From: Verrucomicrobiaceae bacterium UBA7681
GTDB lineage: Bacteria; Verrucomicrobiota; Verrucomicrobiia; Verrucomicrobiales; Verrucomicrobiaceae
DNA: 64,000 nt
Assembly (NCBI GenBank): GCA_002482965.1
Contig: DLGZ01000048.1
Location: 331,063-395,062, forward strand
Direction: 5' to 3'
Below are positions 1 to 8,871 of the stretch, one piece after another (the first letter of the stretch is position 1; each line of letters opens with the position of its first letter). The translations under genes and the position numbers were made by a program. The notes beneath the pieces are model-generated. The model was not told the DNA's origin. It saw only the letters and a list, made by a program, of their open reading frames with translations, and made no database searches.

Positions 1-83
1 GCAAACAAGGGCGCTGGCAGGCTGACTGCGGCGGCAGCCATGAGGGAGTCTTCAAAGAAACGGCGGCGAGTGAGAGAGCGCAT
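1..83 (-). CDS. N-terminus of a TAT-exported protein (partial, runs off left edge)
   Basis: Read leftward from an ATG at 83, the frame stays open to base 1 and encodes about 27 residues: three consecutive arginines followed by two phenylalanines (MRSLTRRRFFEDSL, residues 1-14), then a run of alanines and a PAP-type cleavage region. This is a textbook twin-arginine signal peptide. The mature protein lies outside the window. In this bacterial group such leaders occur on Gfo/Idh/MocA oxidoreductases, DUF1501 proteins and others, so no function is assigned. It is divergent from the PQQ propeller gene, and the 147-bp gap between them would hold both promoters. The plus-strand frames across this stretch show no recognisable protein. 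Confidence 0.6.
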   Translation of the reverse strand, partial: MRSLTRRRFFEDSLMAAAAVSLPAPLF

Positions 84-230
84 GGTGGGAAATTCATACG
101 AGGCAAGAAGCGCCTAGCTTGCTGTTTTACCCAAATGAACCGGCGCCTTCAAGAATGCGGAAGCGTGCTGCGCCGCAGAGAAGCGGTGATCGGTTGCGAG
201 TTCTGGCTGTTGGAGGCGTATTCACCCGTC
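84..230. promoter_or_regulatory. Divergent intergenic region
   Basis: This 147-bp stretch separates the leftward TAT-leader gene from the rightward PQQ propeller gene, so it should contain two back-to-back promoters. I could not pick a convincing -35/-10 pair by eye. A GGAGG at 212-216 lies about 14 nt before the chosen ATG at 231, further than ideal for a ribosome binding site. The plus frame is open upstream, but the residues before 231 look like unselected sequence. Confidence 0.4.
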
Positions 231-2954
231 ATGATTCGTTTCCTTGTCCTTATCACCTTCGTTTGGATATTGAATGCCTCCGCTGAGGACTGGCCGCAGT
301 TCATGTTTAATGCCGCCCATTCTGGCAACGCGGCGGCTCGCGAAATCGACGCGAAAAAGCTGCGCCTGCAGGGTGCGTTGTCGATGACGGACGGCATCTA
401 CACCTCTCCAGTGATTGCGGAGGGCAAGGTGTATGTCGTGGATGGATCGGGTTACGCCGCTTGCTTCGATGCCGCGACGCTGAAGGAGGTGTGGCATTTT
501 CAAAGCAAAGGAGGGAAGCAGAACGTGAACAACGTGAGTTCACCCGCCATCATGGGCAGGCACCTGCACTTCGGCACCGCAGCGGGGATCTATTACGTGC
601 TGGATAGCAGCACCGGCGCGGTGGTAAAGGAGATCGATTGCGGCGAGCCGATCTTTAGCACGCCGGTCATCGGCAAGAACCGTGTCTATTTTGCCACGCT
701 CGGGGCGCAGGTTTATGCAATCACGAACGAGGGAGAGGTGCAGTGGAAATGGGACTTCGTGAAAGAGGTGGTCGGGTTTGACGGCAACCGCTGGAGCGGG
801 GAGGAGTGGGCGAAATTCTGCGAGAAGAGGATGCTGGCAACGCTGAAGCCGGGAAGCAAGCCCACCTCCAGCGACGGGCGCGTGACGTGGAAAGATCACT
901 TCGTCTGCTCGCGCGACATCTGCCTCATCCGAGGGAACACCGTGGTCATACCAGCGGGGGGGCGCACGCTGTTCATCGAAGACACAGGAAACGCGCCAAA
1001 GCTGAAAGCCACGGGCGAGATTCCGGAGTGGTCCGGCAAGGAATTTCCCGCGACCTTTGGGCAGAGCGCAGATGATGACGGCAACGTGTATGTGCAGTGG
1101 CACCGCCGCGACAATGCAGGCCGCGTGGACATCATGCGACTGGAGGGTGACACACTGACAACCGGCGACTTCGTGCCTGGCACAGACACAAACATCCGCA
1201 TGGACGGCCTGCTGAGCTTTGCACCTGTGGCGATTCGCGGAAAGGACGTTTACCGGGTGCGTCCGGAAAGTGAACGGGGACTCATGCGGCACCGGCTGGG
1301 TGCCAAGGAGGACAGAGGCGAAGTGATGACGATGGGAGGATTTATCGCGCCGCCTGTGATCACTAAAAATCACGTCATTGTGGGCGATCTGGATGGACTC
1401 CTGCACATTGAGTCTATTGCGGAGCATCTTTCGCTGGCCAGTTCCATCGAGGTCTCAGATGCAGCGATTTCCGCCCCGGTGGCGGTAGCTGATGGCAGGA
1501 TCTATGTGCCCAGCGAGGACGGCCGAGTCCATGTTTTTGGTCCCAAGAGAGCCGAAACTGGAAAGCATGACCGGGACGACATCGCCAAAATCCGCAGCCC
1601 GCTGACAGGCAAGCTGGCCGCCGCCGAGTACGACTGGTACACGAATTACGGCAACTTCGCGGGGCAGAACTCAAACAATCAGGGCATCGCGCCACCGCTA
1701 CGCATGCGGTGGGCGCGGCGGCTCGAAGGCACGGTGAAGCATCTGCCAGTGTGCGGAGGCGGACGAATCTACACGCACACCGCCGAGGGCCAGATCATTG
1801 CCTGTGAGCAGGACACGGGCCGACTGCTATGGCGGCGCTGGTGGCCGGATGTATACCTGTCTTTCACGTCACCGTTGTTCATCGACGGCAAGCTCCTCAT
1901 CCCGCAGGCAGGCATTAAAAAATCCTTCGTGCGCTGTCTCGATGCCGCGACAGGGAAAATGCTCTGGGAGGCGCCCTTCACCGGGTCACCGAGCTGGAGC
2001 CGGCAGTTTCCGCCGGTCGTCTCCGGGAAGATCGCGATCTATGCGAGCGGCAGCGGCGACTACGCGCCGCAAGGAAGCGAGAAGCCATGGACCTTTGGCG
2101 GAGCACCGGTCAAACCCGCCGACGGACATGATGTGATGAGCTTCATCTATTCCAATGACAATCCGTACTACCCGACGAACCACCATCCGCGTGTGTGGGC
2201 CTGGGATCTCGACACCGGCAAGGTGGTGTGGGAGAAAGACTTTTCCGATCAAGGCCGTGGCGGCAACGACTGCGGCATCTGCATCCTCGACGGCAAGCTC
2301 TATTACTCCGTGTTCTTCGGCTACGACGCCGAGCAGCGTGCGCGCCGAGGGCAGCCGGTGGGAAACAACGGTCTCACGGTGTGCATCGAGCCGAAGTCCG
2401 GCAAAATCCTCTGGCAGACCAACGACTATTACGTCACCGCCAAATGCACGCTGAGCGCACGCGACGGCAGACTCTACATCGGCGGGTACAACAAGGCGGA
2501 CGCAGGAACGGAGGACCGCTTTGTCTGGTGCCTTGACGCCAACACCGGCAAGCTCGTCTGGAAATCCGACGCGGTGACCTCGGCGCTGAACGTGGTCAGC
2601 GTCGGCGAGAAATTCATCTTCTCCAACGCGCTGCGCGGCAAGGGCAACATCTTTGATCGCGACACCGGCAAGGTCACCTACAGCATCCTCACGAACTATG
2701 CGTGCTGCCGCTTCACGATGAGCGAACCGTATGTCCTGGGCGCAAACATGGACATGATCGACCTCTCGCAGGAGGGCAAACTGGTCTCCACCGGCCCTGC
2801 GATTGATTCACGCGAGTGTCTCGGCGCGGTGGTCAGCAACGGCCGCATCTTCTACACCTCGCAGGCGAGCGGATTTGTCGTGTCGCAGACGTATGGGCCG
2901 GAGTCGAAGGAACTGCCGCCAGCATGGGAGGTGAGGAGCGAGGTCAAGCCATGA
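231..2954 (+). CDS. PQQ-binding-like beta-propeller repeat protein, exported
   Basis: A 907-residue protein with an N-terminal Sec signal peptide (MIRFLVLITFVWILNASAED) and repeated blades carrying the PQQ-type signature of A-x-(D/N)-x-x-T-G-K-x-x-W. Examples are LDAATGKMLWE, WDLDTGKVVWE, IEPKSGKILWQ and LDANTGKLVWK, concentrated in the C-terminal half. This is the fold of PQQ-dependent dehydrogenases and of BamB-like scaffolds. I do not see the Cys-Cys pair of PQQ alcohol dehydrogenases, so an enzymatic role is not supported. The frame opens upstream of 231, but the methionine at 231 sits exactly at the signal peptide and was chosen as the start. It converges on the lactonase gene with an 18-bp gap. 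Periplasmic or outer-membrane-associated binding of sugars or cofactors is plausible but unproven. Confidence 0.85.
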   Translation: MIRFLVLITFVWILNASAEDWPQFMFNAAHSGNAAAREIDAKKLRLQGALSMTDGIYTSPVIAEGKVYVVDGSGYAACFDAATLKEVWHFQSKGGKQNVNNVSSPAIMGRHLHFGTAAGIYYVLDSSTGAVVKEIDCGEPIFSTPVIGKNRVYFATLGAQVYAITNEGEVQWKWDFVKEVVGFDGNRWSGEEWAKFCEKRMLATLKPGSKPTSSDGRVTWKDHFVCSRDICLIRGNTVVIPAGGRTLFIEDTGNAPKLKATGEIPEWSGKEFPATFGQSADDDGNVYVQWHRRDNAGRVDIMRLEGDTLTTGDFVPGTDTNIRMDGLLSFAPVAIRGKDVYRVRPESERGLMRHRLGAKEDRGEVMTMGGFIAPPVITKNHVIVGDLDGLLHIESIAEHLSLASSIEVSDAAISAPVAVADGRIYVPSEDGRVHVFGPKRAETGKHDRDDIAKIRSPLTGKLAAAEYDWYTNYGNFAGQNSNNQGIAPPLRMRWARRLEGTVKHLPVCGGGRIYTHTAEGQIIACEQDTGRLLWRRWWPDVYLSFTSPLFIDGKLLIPQAGIKKSFVRCLDAATGKMLWEAPFTGSPSWSRQFPPVVSGKIAIYASGSGDYAPQGSEKPWTFGGAPVKPADGHDVMSFIYSNDNPYYPTNHHPRVWAWDLDTGKVVWEKDFSDQGRGGNDCGICILDGKLYYSVFFGYDAEQRARRGQPVGNNGLTVCIEPKSGKILWQTNDYYVTAKCTLSARDGRLYIGGYNKADAGTEDRFVWCLDANTGKLVWKSDAVTSALNVVSVGEKFIFSNALRGKGNIFDRDTGKVTYSILTNYACCRFTMSEPYVLGANMDMIDLSQEGKLVSTGPAIDSRECLGAVVSNGRIFYTSQASGFVVSQTYGPESKELPPAWEVRSEVKP

Positions 2955-2972
2955 TGAAGATGCGTGAAACGT

Positions 2973-4103
2973 TTACTTCACCCAGCGAATGCACGATGGC
3001 ATCGGCATCTCGACCGGAGTGCCGCTTGCGGTGATCTTCCCGCTCGTGGCATCAATCCGAAATACGACCACGCTGTTTCCCGGCATGTTCGCGCAGAGGA
3101 GCCATCGGCCATCCGGGGTAATGAGCAGATTCTGCGGCCCTTTGCCGAGGCTGGAATCGATGGAGATGAGTGTGAGTCTGCCATCCTCAGCAATGCGATA
3201 GGAGACGATGCTGTCGTGGCCGCGATTTGTGCCGTACAGAAATTTGCCATCGGGCGTGATTTTCAAGTCAGCGGTGTAGCTTGTGCCGGTGAAGCCACCG
3301 GGAAGTGTGGAGATGGTCTGGCGCTCGATGAGCGTGCCGGAATCGGGAGTGTAATCAAAAAAGGTCACCGTGTTCGCCAGTTCGTTGATCACATAGACGT
3401 GCCTGCCATTCGGATGAAACGTGATGTGACGTGGACCCGAGCCGGGCTGCATCTTCGCAAACGGCTGGGCCTCATTCGACGTGAGTTTGGCTGTGGCGGC
3501 ATCGAGTTGATAAACCAAGATTTTGTCGATACCAAGATCGGCAGAGAGAGCGAAGCGATTGTCCGGACTTACCACGATGCTGTGCGCGTTTGGCCCCTTC
3601 TGGCGCTGTGGGTCTGCACCGGAACCGCTGTGCTGCATAAAAGAGACAGCTTCTCTGAGCGAGCCGTCTTGCTGCACCGGCAGCGACGCCACACTGCCGG
3701 ATGCGTAGTTCGCCACCACCACGGTCTTGCCCGTGGCATCGACATTAAGGTAACAGGAGGCCGTTCCGCGCGCAGACTGCTGATTGAGCCGCTTCAAATG
3801 ACCGCTGCGATCCTCAAGCGCATAGGCCGCCACAAACTCATCTTCGGCACCGCCAAACTTCTCGGCATTGATAGCATACAGGAAGCGTTGATCAGGCGAA
3901 ACTGCGAGGAAGAACGGATTCTGAATGTCTGTGGTGCGATGCAATGGCTGCAAAGCGCCGTTCTCTGAATCGAAGCGAAACGCATGAATGCCAGCTTTGT
4001 CTCCTGAAGAAAAGGCGGAGATAAACACCACGGGTTCGGCAGCCGAACGCGTGACGGAGGCTATGCAAAGAGCGGCCAGAAGGAAGGAGGTGAGACTGCG
4101 CAT
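2973..4103 (-). CDS. Lactonase-family seven-bladed propeller (6-phosphogluconolactonase-like), exported
   Basis: A 376-residue protein starting MRSLTSFLLAALCIASV, a Sec signal peptide. It then shows repeated blades with SPDxRFLYAIN, SPDNRFALSADLG, HPNGRHVYVINE, TPDGKFLYGTNRG and TPDGRWLLCANM, which identify the lactonase family PF10282. Cytoplasmic members (YbhE/Pgl) hydrolyse 6-phosphogluconolactone. This copy is exported, so a non-phosphorylated sugar lactone is a more likely substrate, which would fit the GMC/gluconate-dehydrogenase pair upstream in the same block; that link is inference. The start at 4103 was preferred over the longer ORF start at 4127 because the signal peptide begins there. 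It is the last gene of the minus-strand block and lies 16 bp after a DUF1501 gene. Confidence 0.85.
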   Translation of the reverse strand: MRSLTSFLLAALCIASVTRSAAEPVVFISAFSSGDKAGIHAFRFDSENGALQPLHRTTDIQNPFFLAVSPDQRFLYAINAEKFGGAEDEFVAAYALEDRSGHLKRLNQQSARGTASCYLNVDATGKTVVVANYASGSVASLPVQQDGSLREAVSFMQHSGSGADPQRQKGPNAHSIVVSPDNRFALSADLGIDKILVYQLDAATAKLTSNEAQPFAKMQPGSGPRHITFHPNGRHVYVINELANTVTFFDYTPDSGTLIERQTISTLPGGFTGTSYTADLKITPDGKFLYGTNRGHDSIVSYRIAEDGRLTLISIDSSLGKGPQNLLITPDGRWLLCANMPGNSVVVFRIDATSGKITASGTPVEMPMPSCIRWVK

Positions 4104-4119
4104 GATGAGATGAGGAACG

Positions 4120-5532
4120 TCAAGCAAGGATGCCAGTCACCACATCACCGTACACATCGGTGAGGCGGAAATCACGACCGGCGTAGCGGTAGGTGAGCTG
4201 TTCGTGATCGAGACCGAGCTGATGCAGGATGGTGGCGTGCAGATCATGGACGTGAACCTTCTTTTCGACGGCATTCATGCCGAGTTCGTCCGATGCGCCA
4301 TAGGCAAGCCCGCCCTTGATGCCACCACCGGCGAGCAGGGTGCTGAAAGCGGTGTGGTGATGATCGCGACCGCGGCGCATGGGATCGACCTGCTTGTTTT
4401 TGTCCTGGGTTTCCTGTGAGTAGGGCGTGCGGCCAAACTCACCGGTCCAGACGACGAGGGTATCCTCCAGCAGGCCGCGCTGCTTGAGATCGCTTATGAG
4501 TGCGGCGGAGGCGCGGTCGCTGTCGGCGCAGAGTTTGGGGTGGTTCTTGTAGTGGTCGCTGTGCGTGTCCCAGGGCTGGTTGCTGCTGCTGGTGTAGTAG
4601 ACGCTGATGTAGCGCACGCCGGACTCGGCGAGACGGCGCGCGAGGAGGCAGGAGCGGCCAAAAGGGGTGTCGCCATAGAGCTCGCGCATCTTCGCAGGTT
4701 CGCGGCTGATGTCGAAGGCATCGCTGGCGGCGCTCTGCATGCGGTAGGCGGTTTCCATGGCCTTGATCTGGCCTTCGAGCGCGTGGTCCTGCTCGCGCTT
4801 GGCAGCGTGCAGGTGATTGAGCTTTTGAATGAGATCGATCTGGCGGCGCTGCTGCGCCGGGGCGAGCACGGAGTTGCGCACGTTGGCCACCAGCTTGTCC
4901 ACGCTCATGTCAGAGGTGATGACGCCCGTGGCCTGATACTCCGAAGGCAGGAAGGAATTGCTCCACAAAGCAGGGCCCACCACGATGTTGGGCGTGGGCC
5001 GCAGAACCACGAAGCCGGGCAGGTTTTCGTTTTCACTGCCCAGACCATACAGCACCCATGAGCCCATGGACGGGCGGATGGGCTGGAGATTGCCAGTGTT
5101 CATCATGAGCAGCGCGGGCTCATGATTCGGCACATTGGTGTGCATGGAGCGGATGACGCAGCAGTCGTCAATGATGCTGCCCAGGGCTGGCAGGCTCTCG
5201 CTCACTTCGATGCCGCTCTGCCCGCACTTGTGAAACTGCAGCGGGGACGACATGAAGCCGCTGGTCTTCGGCGCTTTGTAGAGCTTTCCTGAAGGCTGCT
5301 GGCCTTCGTATTTTTTCAGCGCCGGCTTGGGATCAAAGGTGTCGATGTGCGAGGGCGCACCGTTCATGAAGAGGAAGATGACCCGCTTGGCGCGCGGTGT
5401 GATCTGCTGCTTCACCGCAGCGCTGGCCTGCGAACCCATCATGCCCGCGAGGCCGATGGCACCAAAGCCTGCCGAGAGGCGGTGGAGGGCTTCGCGCCGG
5501 GTGAGCTGCGCCGGGTTGGGATCAGTCCACAT
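4120..5532 (-). CDS. DUF1501 protein, TAT-exported
   Basis: A 470-residue DUF1501 protein. Twin arginines at residues 12-13 (TRREALHRL) precede a hydrophobic stretch ending SQASA. The family hallmarks are present in order: VIFLFMNGAPSHIDTFDPKP near residues 50-70, DTHSDHYKNH, a GEFGRTP motif, GRDHHHTAFS, GGIKGG, and HDLHATILHQLGLDH near the C-terminus. DUF1501 belongs to the alkaline-phosphatase/sulfatase-like clan, and the Asp and His residues of these motifs are the likely metal ligands; no substrate is established. The start was placed at the ATG at 5532, which overlaps the stop of the upstream DUF1549/DUF1553 gene by 11 nt, so the two are probably translationally coupled. Its C-terminal motif block is nearly the same as that of the DUF1501 at 32147-33547. 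Confidence 0.9.
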   Translation of the reverse strand: MWTDPNPAQLTRREALHRLSAGFGAIGLAGMMGSQASAAVKQQITPRAKRVIFLFMNGAPSHIDTFDPKPALKKYEGQQPSGKLYKAPKTSGFMSSPLQFHKCGQSGIEVSESLPALGSIIDDCCVIRSMHTNVPNHEPALLMMNTGNLQPIRPSMGSWVLYGLGSENENLPGFVVLRPTPNIVVGPALWSNSFLPSEYQATGVITSDMSVDKLVANVRNSVLAPAQQRRQIDLIQKLNHLHAAKREQDHALEGQIKAMETAYRMQSAASDAFDISREPAKMRELYGDTPFGRSCLLARRLAESGVRYISVYYTSSSNQPWDTHSDHYKNHPKLCADSDRASAALISDLKQRGLLEDTLVVWTGEFGRTPYSQETQDKNKQVDPMRRGRDHHHTAFSTLLAGGGIKGGLAYGASDELGMNAVEKKVHVHDLHATILHQLGLDHEQLTYRYAGRDFRLTDVYGDVVTGILA

Positions 5533-7351
5533 AGAGCATTTCATTGGTGGCGAGAAGCGCCTGCGCGAGCTGCTCCCACGCGTTGGGGCCGGGTGCTGTG
5601 GCGGGCTGTTGCAAAAACTCACGAGCGATGGCGAGTTCCTCCGCCTCGGGCTCGCGCGCAAAGAGGAGTCCGTAGGCGTGGCGAATGCGGGCTGCGTCAT
5701 CGCCCCTGATCTGTTGAATGCGGCGAGCGAGTTGTTTGGCCTGCTCGATGATGAAGGCGCTGTTCATCACAAAGAGCTTCTGGGTGGGCGTGGTGCTGGT
5801 GCTGCGCCGGGCGGCATGGACGTTGGCATCCGGGTAGTCGAAGAGCATAAGTGTCTTGTTCAGCTCACGGCGGCTGACCTGGGAGTAGATGGTGCGCTTG
5901 TGGTGCACGGGTGCGTCAAGATTTTGCGAGGTGCCCCCTTCCCGGCTGAGCGTGCCCGCGGTGGCCATGATGGCATCCCGCCAGGACTCGATGCCGAGCT
6001 GGCGGCGGTTCATGCGCCAGAGGTGATCGTTCGCCTCATCGAGCTGCGCATTCGCGGCGCTGCCGCTGCTTCCCTGACGGTAGGTGGCGGACATGACGAG
6101 CTCGCGCATGAGGCGCTTCACAGACCAGCCGCTCTGCATGAAACGCACTGCGAGGTCATCGAGCAATTCGGGATGCGTGGGCTTGTCTCCTGTGGTGCCA
6201 AAGTTGCTCGGAGTGCGCACCAGCGGTTTGCCGAAGAGCAGATCCCAGACGCGGTTTACCATGACGCGAGCGGTGAGTGTGTTGGTGGAATCGGTGATCT
6301 GGCGGGCCAACTCGGCACGGCCGCTGCCTTGGAGAAACTTCACCGGCTCATCCTTGCTGAGCACCTGCAGCCAGCCACGCGGGACATTGGGTCCGGGCGT
6401 CTTAACATCGCCGCGATCATAGACGGGAAGGTCATGCGGATTGACATCGCGCACGATGTGCAGGGTGCCAGGGTCCATTTTGTCGGCTAGAGTTTTGCCG
6501 TCCTCCACCTTGCCATCGGGGCGCAGGTTCACCAGCTGCATGGAGGCAAAGACGCCGGCCATGGCGTAGTAATCGCGCGCGGTGATGGGGTCGAACTTGT
6601 GATCATGGCAGCGTGCGCAGGCCACGGTGAGGCCGAGGAAGGTCTGCGACACGGTGTCCACCTGCTCCGACCATTCCTCCGCCTGCACATCGAGCTGGCC
6701 TCGCGCATACAGCTTGTGCCCGAGACCCAGAAAGCCGAGCGCGGCGAGGTCTGCCTTGTTTTGCGGCTCCATCAAATCCACCGCGAGCTGCTTCTGCACG
6801 AAGGCATCGTAAGGCAGGTCGGCATTGAAGGCGGCGATGACCCAGTCGCGGTAGCGCCAGGCGTTCGGATAGGCGAAGGAGGAATTGTTGCCCACCTGAT
6901 GCGCCTGATCTTCGGCATAGCGGGCGAGGTTCAGCCACATGGCGGCCATGCGTTCGCCAAAGGCCCGGCGACTGAGCAGACCATCCACCAGCCGCGCATA
7001 GGCATCCGGACGTTTGTCATTCACATAGCCTTGCACTTCATCCGGCGTCGGCGGCAGGCCGGTGAGGTCAAACGTGGCGCGGCGGATCAAGGTGCGTGCA
7101 TCGACCTCGCGTGTGGGCGTGAGGTCGGCGGCCTCCATGCTGGCAAGGATGAAGCGATCCACGCGCTCGCGCGGCCAGGTGGCATCCTTCACCTTTGGCA
7201 GGGCCTGAGCCTTGGGCGGCACAAAGGACCAATGCTGGCGCGCTTTCGTCCAGTCAATCGGCGCAGGCTCTCCCGCCTGCGTGATGACGCAGAGCAGGAG
7301 CAGCGTGGCGACAGTTTGAAACGGGGCGTTTGGCACCCGGACATTACGCAC
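5522..7351 (-). CDS. DUF1549/DUF1553 (PSD1-type) protein without the N-terminal cytochrome domain
   Basis: A 609-residue protein with a hydrophobic leader (residues about 8-27) followed directly by DUF1549 (RVDRFILASMEAADLTP, FDLTGLPPTPDEV, FGERMAAMWLNLARYA, ACARCHDHKFDP) and DUF1553 (RVMVNRVWDLLFGKPLVRT, THPELLDDLA, LVMSATYRQ, TSTTPTQKLFVMN). The only CxxCH is the CARCH inside DUF1549. The usual N-terminal PSCyt1 domain with its own haem site, seen in the other four PSD1 proteins here, is absent, as is the helical insert between the two DUFs. No in-frame ATG precedes the leader; the start is a GTG at 7351 or possibly 7336. It lies between two DUF1501 genes, 33 bp after one and overlapping the next. 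Exported; function unknown. Confidence 0.85.
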   Translation of the reverse strand: MRNVRVPNAPFQTVATLLLLCVITQAGEPAPIDWTKARQHWSFVPPKAQALPKVKDATWPRERVDRFILASMEAADLTPTREVDARTLIRRATFDLTGLPPTPDEVQGYVNDKRPDAYARLVDGLLSRRAFGERMAAMWLNLARYAEDQAHQVGNNSSFAYPNAWRYRDWVIAAFNADLPYDAFVQKQLAVDLMEPQNKADLAALGFLGLGHKLYARGQLDVQAEEWSEQVDTVSQTFLGLTVACARCHDHKFDPITARDYYAMAGVFASMQLVNLRPDGKVEDGKTLADKMDPGTLHIVRDVNPHDLPVYDRGDVKTPGPNVPRGWLQVLSKDEPVKFLQGSGRAELARQITDSTNTLTARVMVNRVWDLLFGKPLVRTPSNFGTTGDKPTHPELLDDLAVRFMQSGWSVKRLMRELVMSATYRQGSSGSAANAQLDEANDHLWRMNRRQLGIESWRDAIMATAGTLSREGGTSQNLDAPVHHKRTIYSQVSRRELNKTLMLFDYPDANVHAARRSTSTTPTQKLFVMNSAFIIEQAKQLARRIQQIRGDDAARIRHAYGLLFAREPEAEELAIAREFLQQPATAPGPNAWEQLAQALLATNEMLYVD

Positions 7352-7384
7352 GCAGAAGCCCTGTTTTACGCTCGATAATCGCAG

Positions 7385-8866
7385 TTAGGCAATCAGCCCC
7401 TTCACCACCTTGGCCGGATTCACCCCGGTGAGGCGGAAGTCGAGGCCCTGGAAGCGGTAGCTGAGCTTGTTGTGGTTGAGGCCGAAAAGGTTCAGGATGG
7501 TGGCGTGGAAGTCGTGGATGGACACGGGGTCACGGGTGACGTTCCAGGCGAAGTCATCCGTCTCACCATATACCTGGCCGCCTTTGATGCCGCCACCCGC
7601 CATCCAAAGGCTGAAGGCAGCGGGATGGTGATCACGACCCGTGACTTTTTTGAATCCTTTTCGGTTTTCACCCAGCGCAGTGCGACCAAATTCGCTGCCC
7701 CATACGACCAGCGTAGTGTCGAGCAGGCCACGTTGTTTGAGGTCTTTCAGCAATGCGGCGATGGGCTGATCGACCATCCCGCAGTTGTGCGCGAGTTGGG
7801 GATCAAGGGCACTGTGGTGGTCCCATGAGGCGTGGATGATGTTTACGAAGCGCACGCCGCGCTCCACCATCCGCCGCGCATTCAGGCACTGCCGTGAAAA
7901 GGTCTGGTAGTTGCCGATGCCGCCGAGGTTGCTCTTGATGGGCGGCTCGATGCGATTCACACCATAAGCATCGAGCGTGGCCTGGGATTCACCCGTGATA
8001 TCGACCAGCTCCGGGGCGGCGCTCTGCATGCGAAAGGCGAGTTCGTAACTGTTGATGCGCGCTGCGATCTCGGGATCACCGATGTGTTTGTGCTGGAGGC
8101 GGTTGAGGTCATTCAGCGCACGGATGCTCGCGGACTGCATGTCCGGCGTGATGCCATCGGGGTTGCTCAAGTTCAAAACGGGCGAAGCCCCGTTGCGGAA
8201 CATCACGCCTGAATAGGATGAGGGCAGGAAGCCGCTGGACCAGGTAGAACTGCCACCCGGCAGCCCGCGCCCCTTGCTGACCATCACGACGTAGGATGGC
8301 AGCTCCTGCGAGAGATTGCCCAGACCATACGTCACCCACGAACCCACGCTGGGGCGTCCGAGCCGGGACTCACCGCAGTTCAGCATGAGCTGTCCGGGCA
8401 GATGATTGAACTGCGTGGTGTGCATCGATCGCACCAGCGCAATGTCATCCGCGCAGGTGGCGATTTGCGGCAGGAGATCACTGATCTCCATGCCGCACTG
8501 GCCGTGCTTTTTAAAGACGCGGCTGGTGCCCATCACCGTGGCGCTGTCCTTTTGCAGGAAGGCAAACTTGGCATCTCCCACGATCGAGTCTGGCAGCGGC
8601 TGGCCGTCGTATTTGTTGAGCAGCGGCTTCGGATCAAAGAGATCCATCTGCGATGGTCCACCTTCGAGGAAGATGAAGATGCAACGCTCCGCCTTCGGCG
8701 CGAAATGCGACATTCGTGTGCCCAGCGGATTCGTCGGGATGTTAGCCTCTGCGGCCAGCAGACCATCCTTCTGCAGCAGCGATGCGAGAGCAAGCGTGCC
8801 GAGGCCACAGGAACTGGTGGCGAGGAAATCGCGCCGGGTTTGGGTGATGAGTTCCTGGGGAGACAT
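7385..8866 (-). CDS. DUF1501 protein, TAT-exported
   Basis: A 493-residue DUF1501 protein. The TAT motif TRRDFLA has its arginines at residues 11-12. Family signatures follow in order: IFLEGGPSQMDLFDPKPLLN, SWDHHSALDPQL, WGSEFGRTALGE, GRDHHPAAFSLWMAGGG and HDFHATILNLFGLNH. It is a member of the alkaline-phosphatase-like clan with predicted metal-binding Asp/His residues and an unknown substrate. The gene sits 5 bp downstream of another, divergent DUF1501 gene and 33 bp upstream of the cytochrome-less PSD1. That makes an unusual DUF1501-DUF1501-PSD1-DUF1501 run instead of the common one-to-one pair. Confidence 0.9.
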   Translation of the reverse strand: MSPQELITQTRRDFLATSSCGLGTLALASLLQKDGLLAAEANIPTNPLGTRMSHFAPKAERCIFIFLEGGPSQMDLFDPKPLLNKYDGQPLPDSIVGDAKFAFLQKDSATVMGTSRVFKKHGQCGMEISDLLPQIATCADDIALVRSMHTTQFNHLPGQLMLNCGESRLGRPSVGSWVTYGLGNLSQELPSYVVMVSKGRGLPGGSSTWSSGFLPSSYSGVMFRNGASPVLNLSNPDGITPDMQSASIRALNDLNRLQHKHIGDPEIAARINSYELAFRMQSAAPELVDITGESQATLDAYGVNRIEPPIKSNLGGIGNYQTFSRQCLNARRMVERGVRFVNIIHASWDHHSALDPQLAHNCGMVDQPIAALLKDLKQRGLLDTTLVVWGSEFGRTALGENRKGFKKVTGRDHHPAAFSLWMAGGGIKGGQVYGETDDFAWNVTRDPVSIHDFHATILNLFGLNHNKLSYRFQGLDFRLTGVNPAKVVKGLIA

Positions 8867-8871
8867 GAGGG

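Noticed and set aside
540..1427. Antisense open frame (295 codons) inside the PQQ propeller gene
   Set aside because: Shadow of a G+C-rich coding region; no domain, no ribosome binding site, and the sense frame has clear propeller motifs.
2964..2981. GTGAA-N8-TTCAC dyad between the convergent PQQ and lactonase genes as terminator
   Set aside because: Weak 5-bp stem with an 8-nt loop that overlaps the lactonase stop codon; no T-run on either side.
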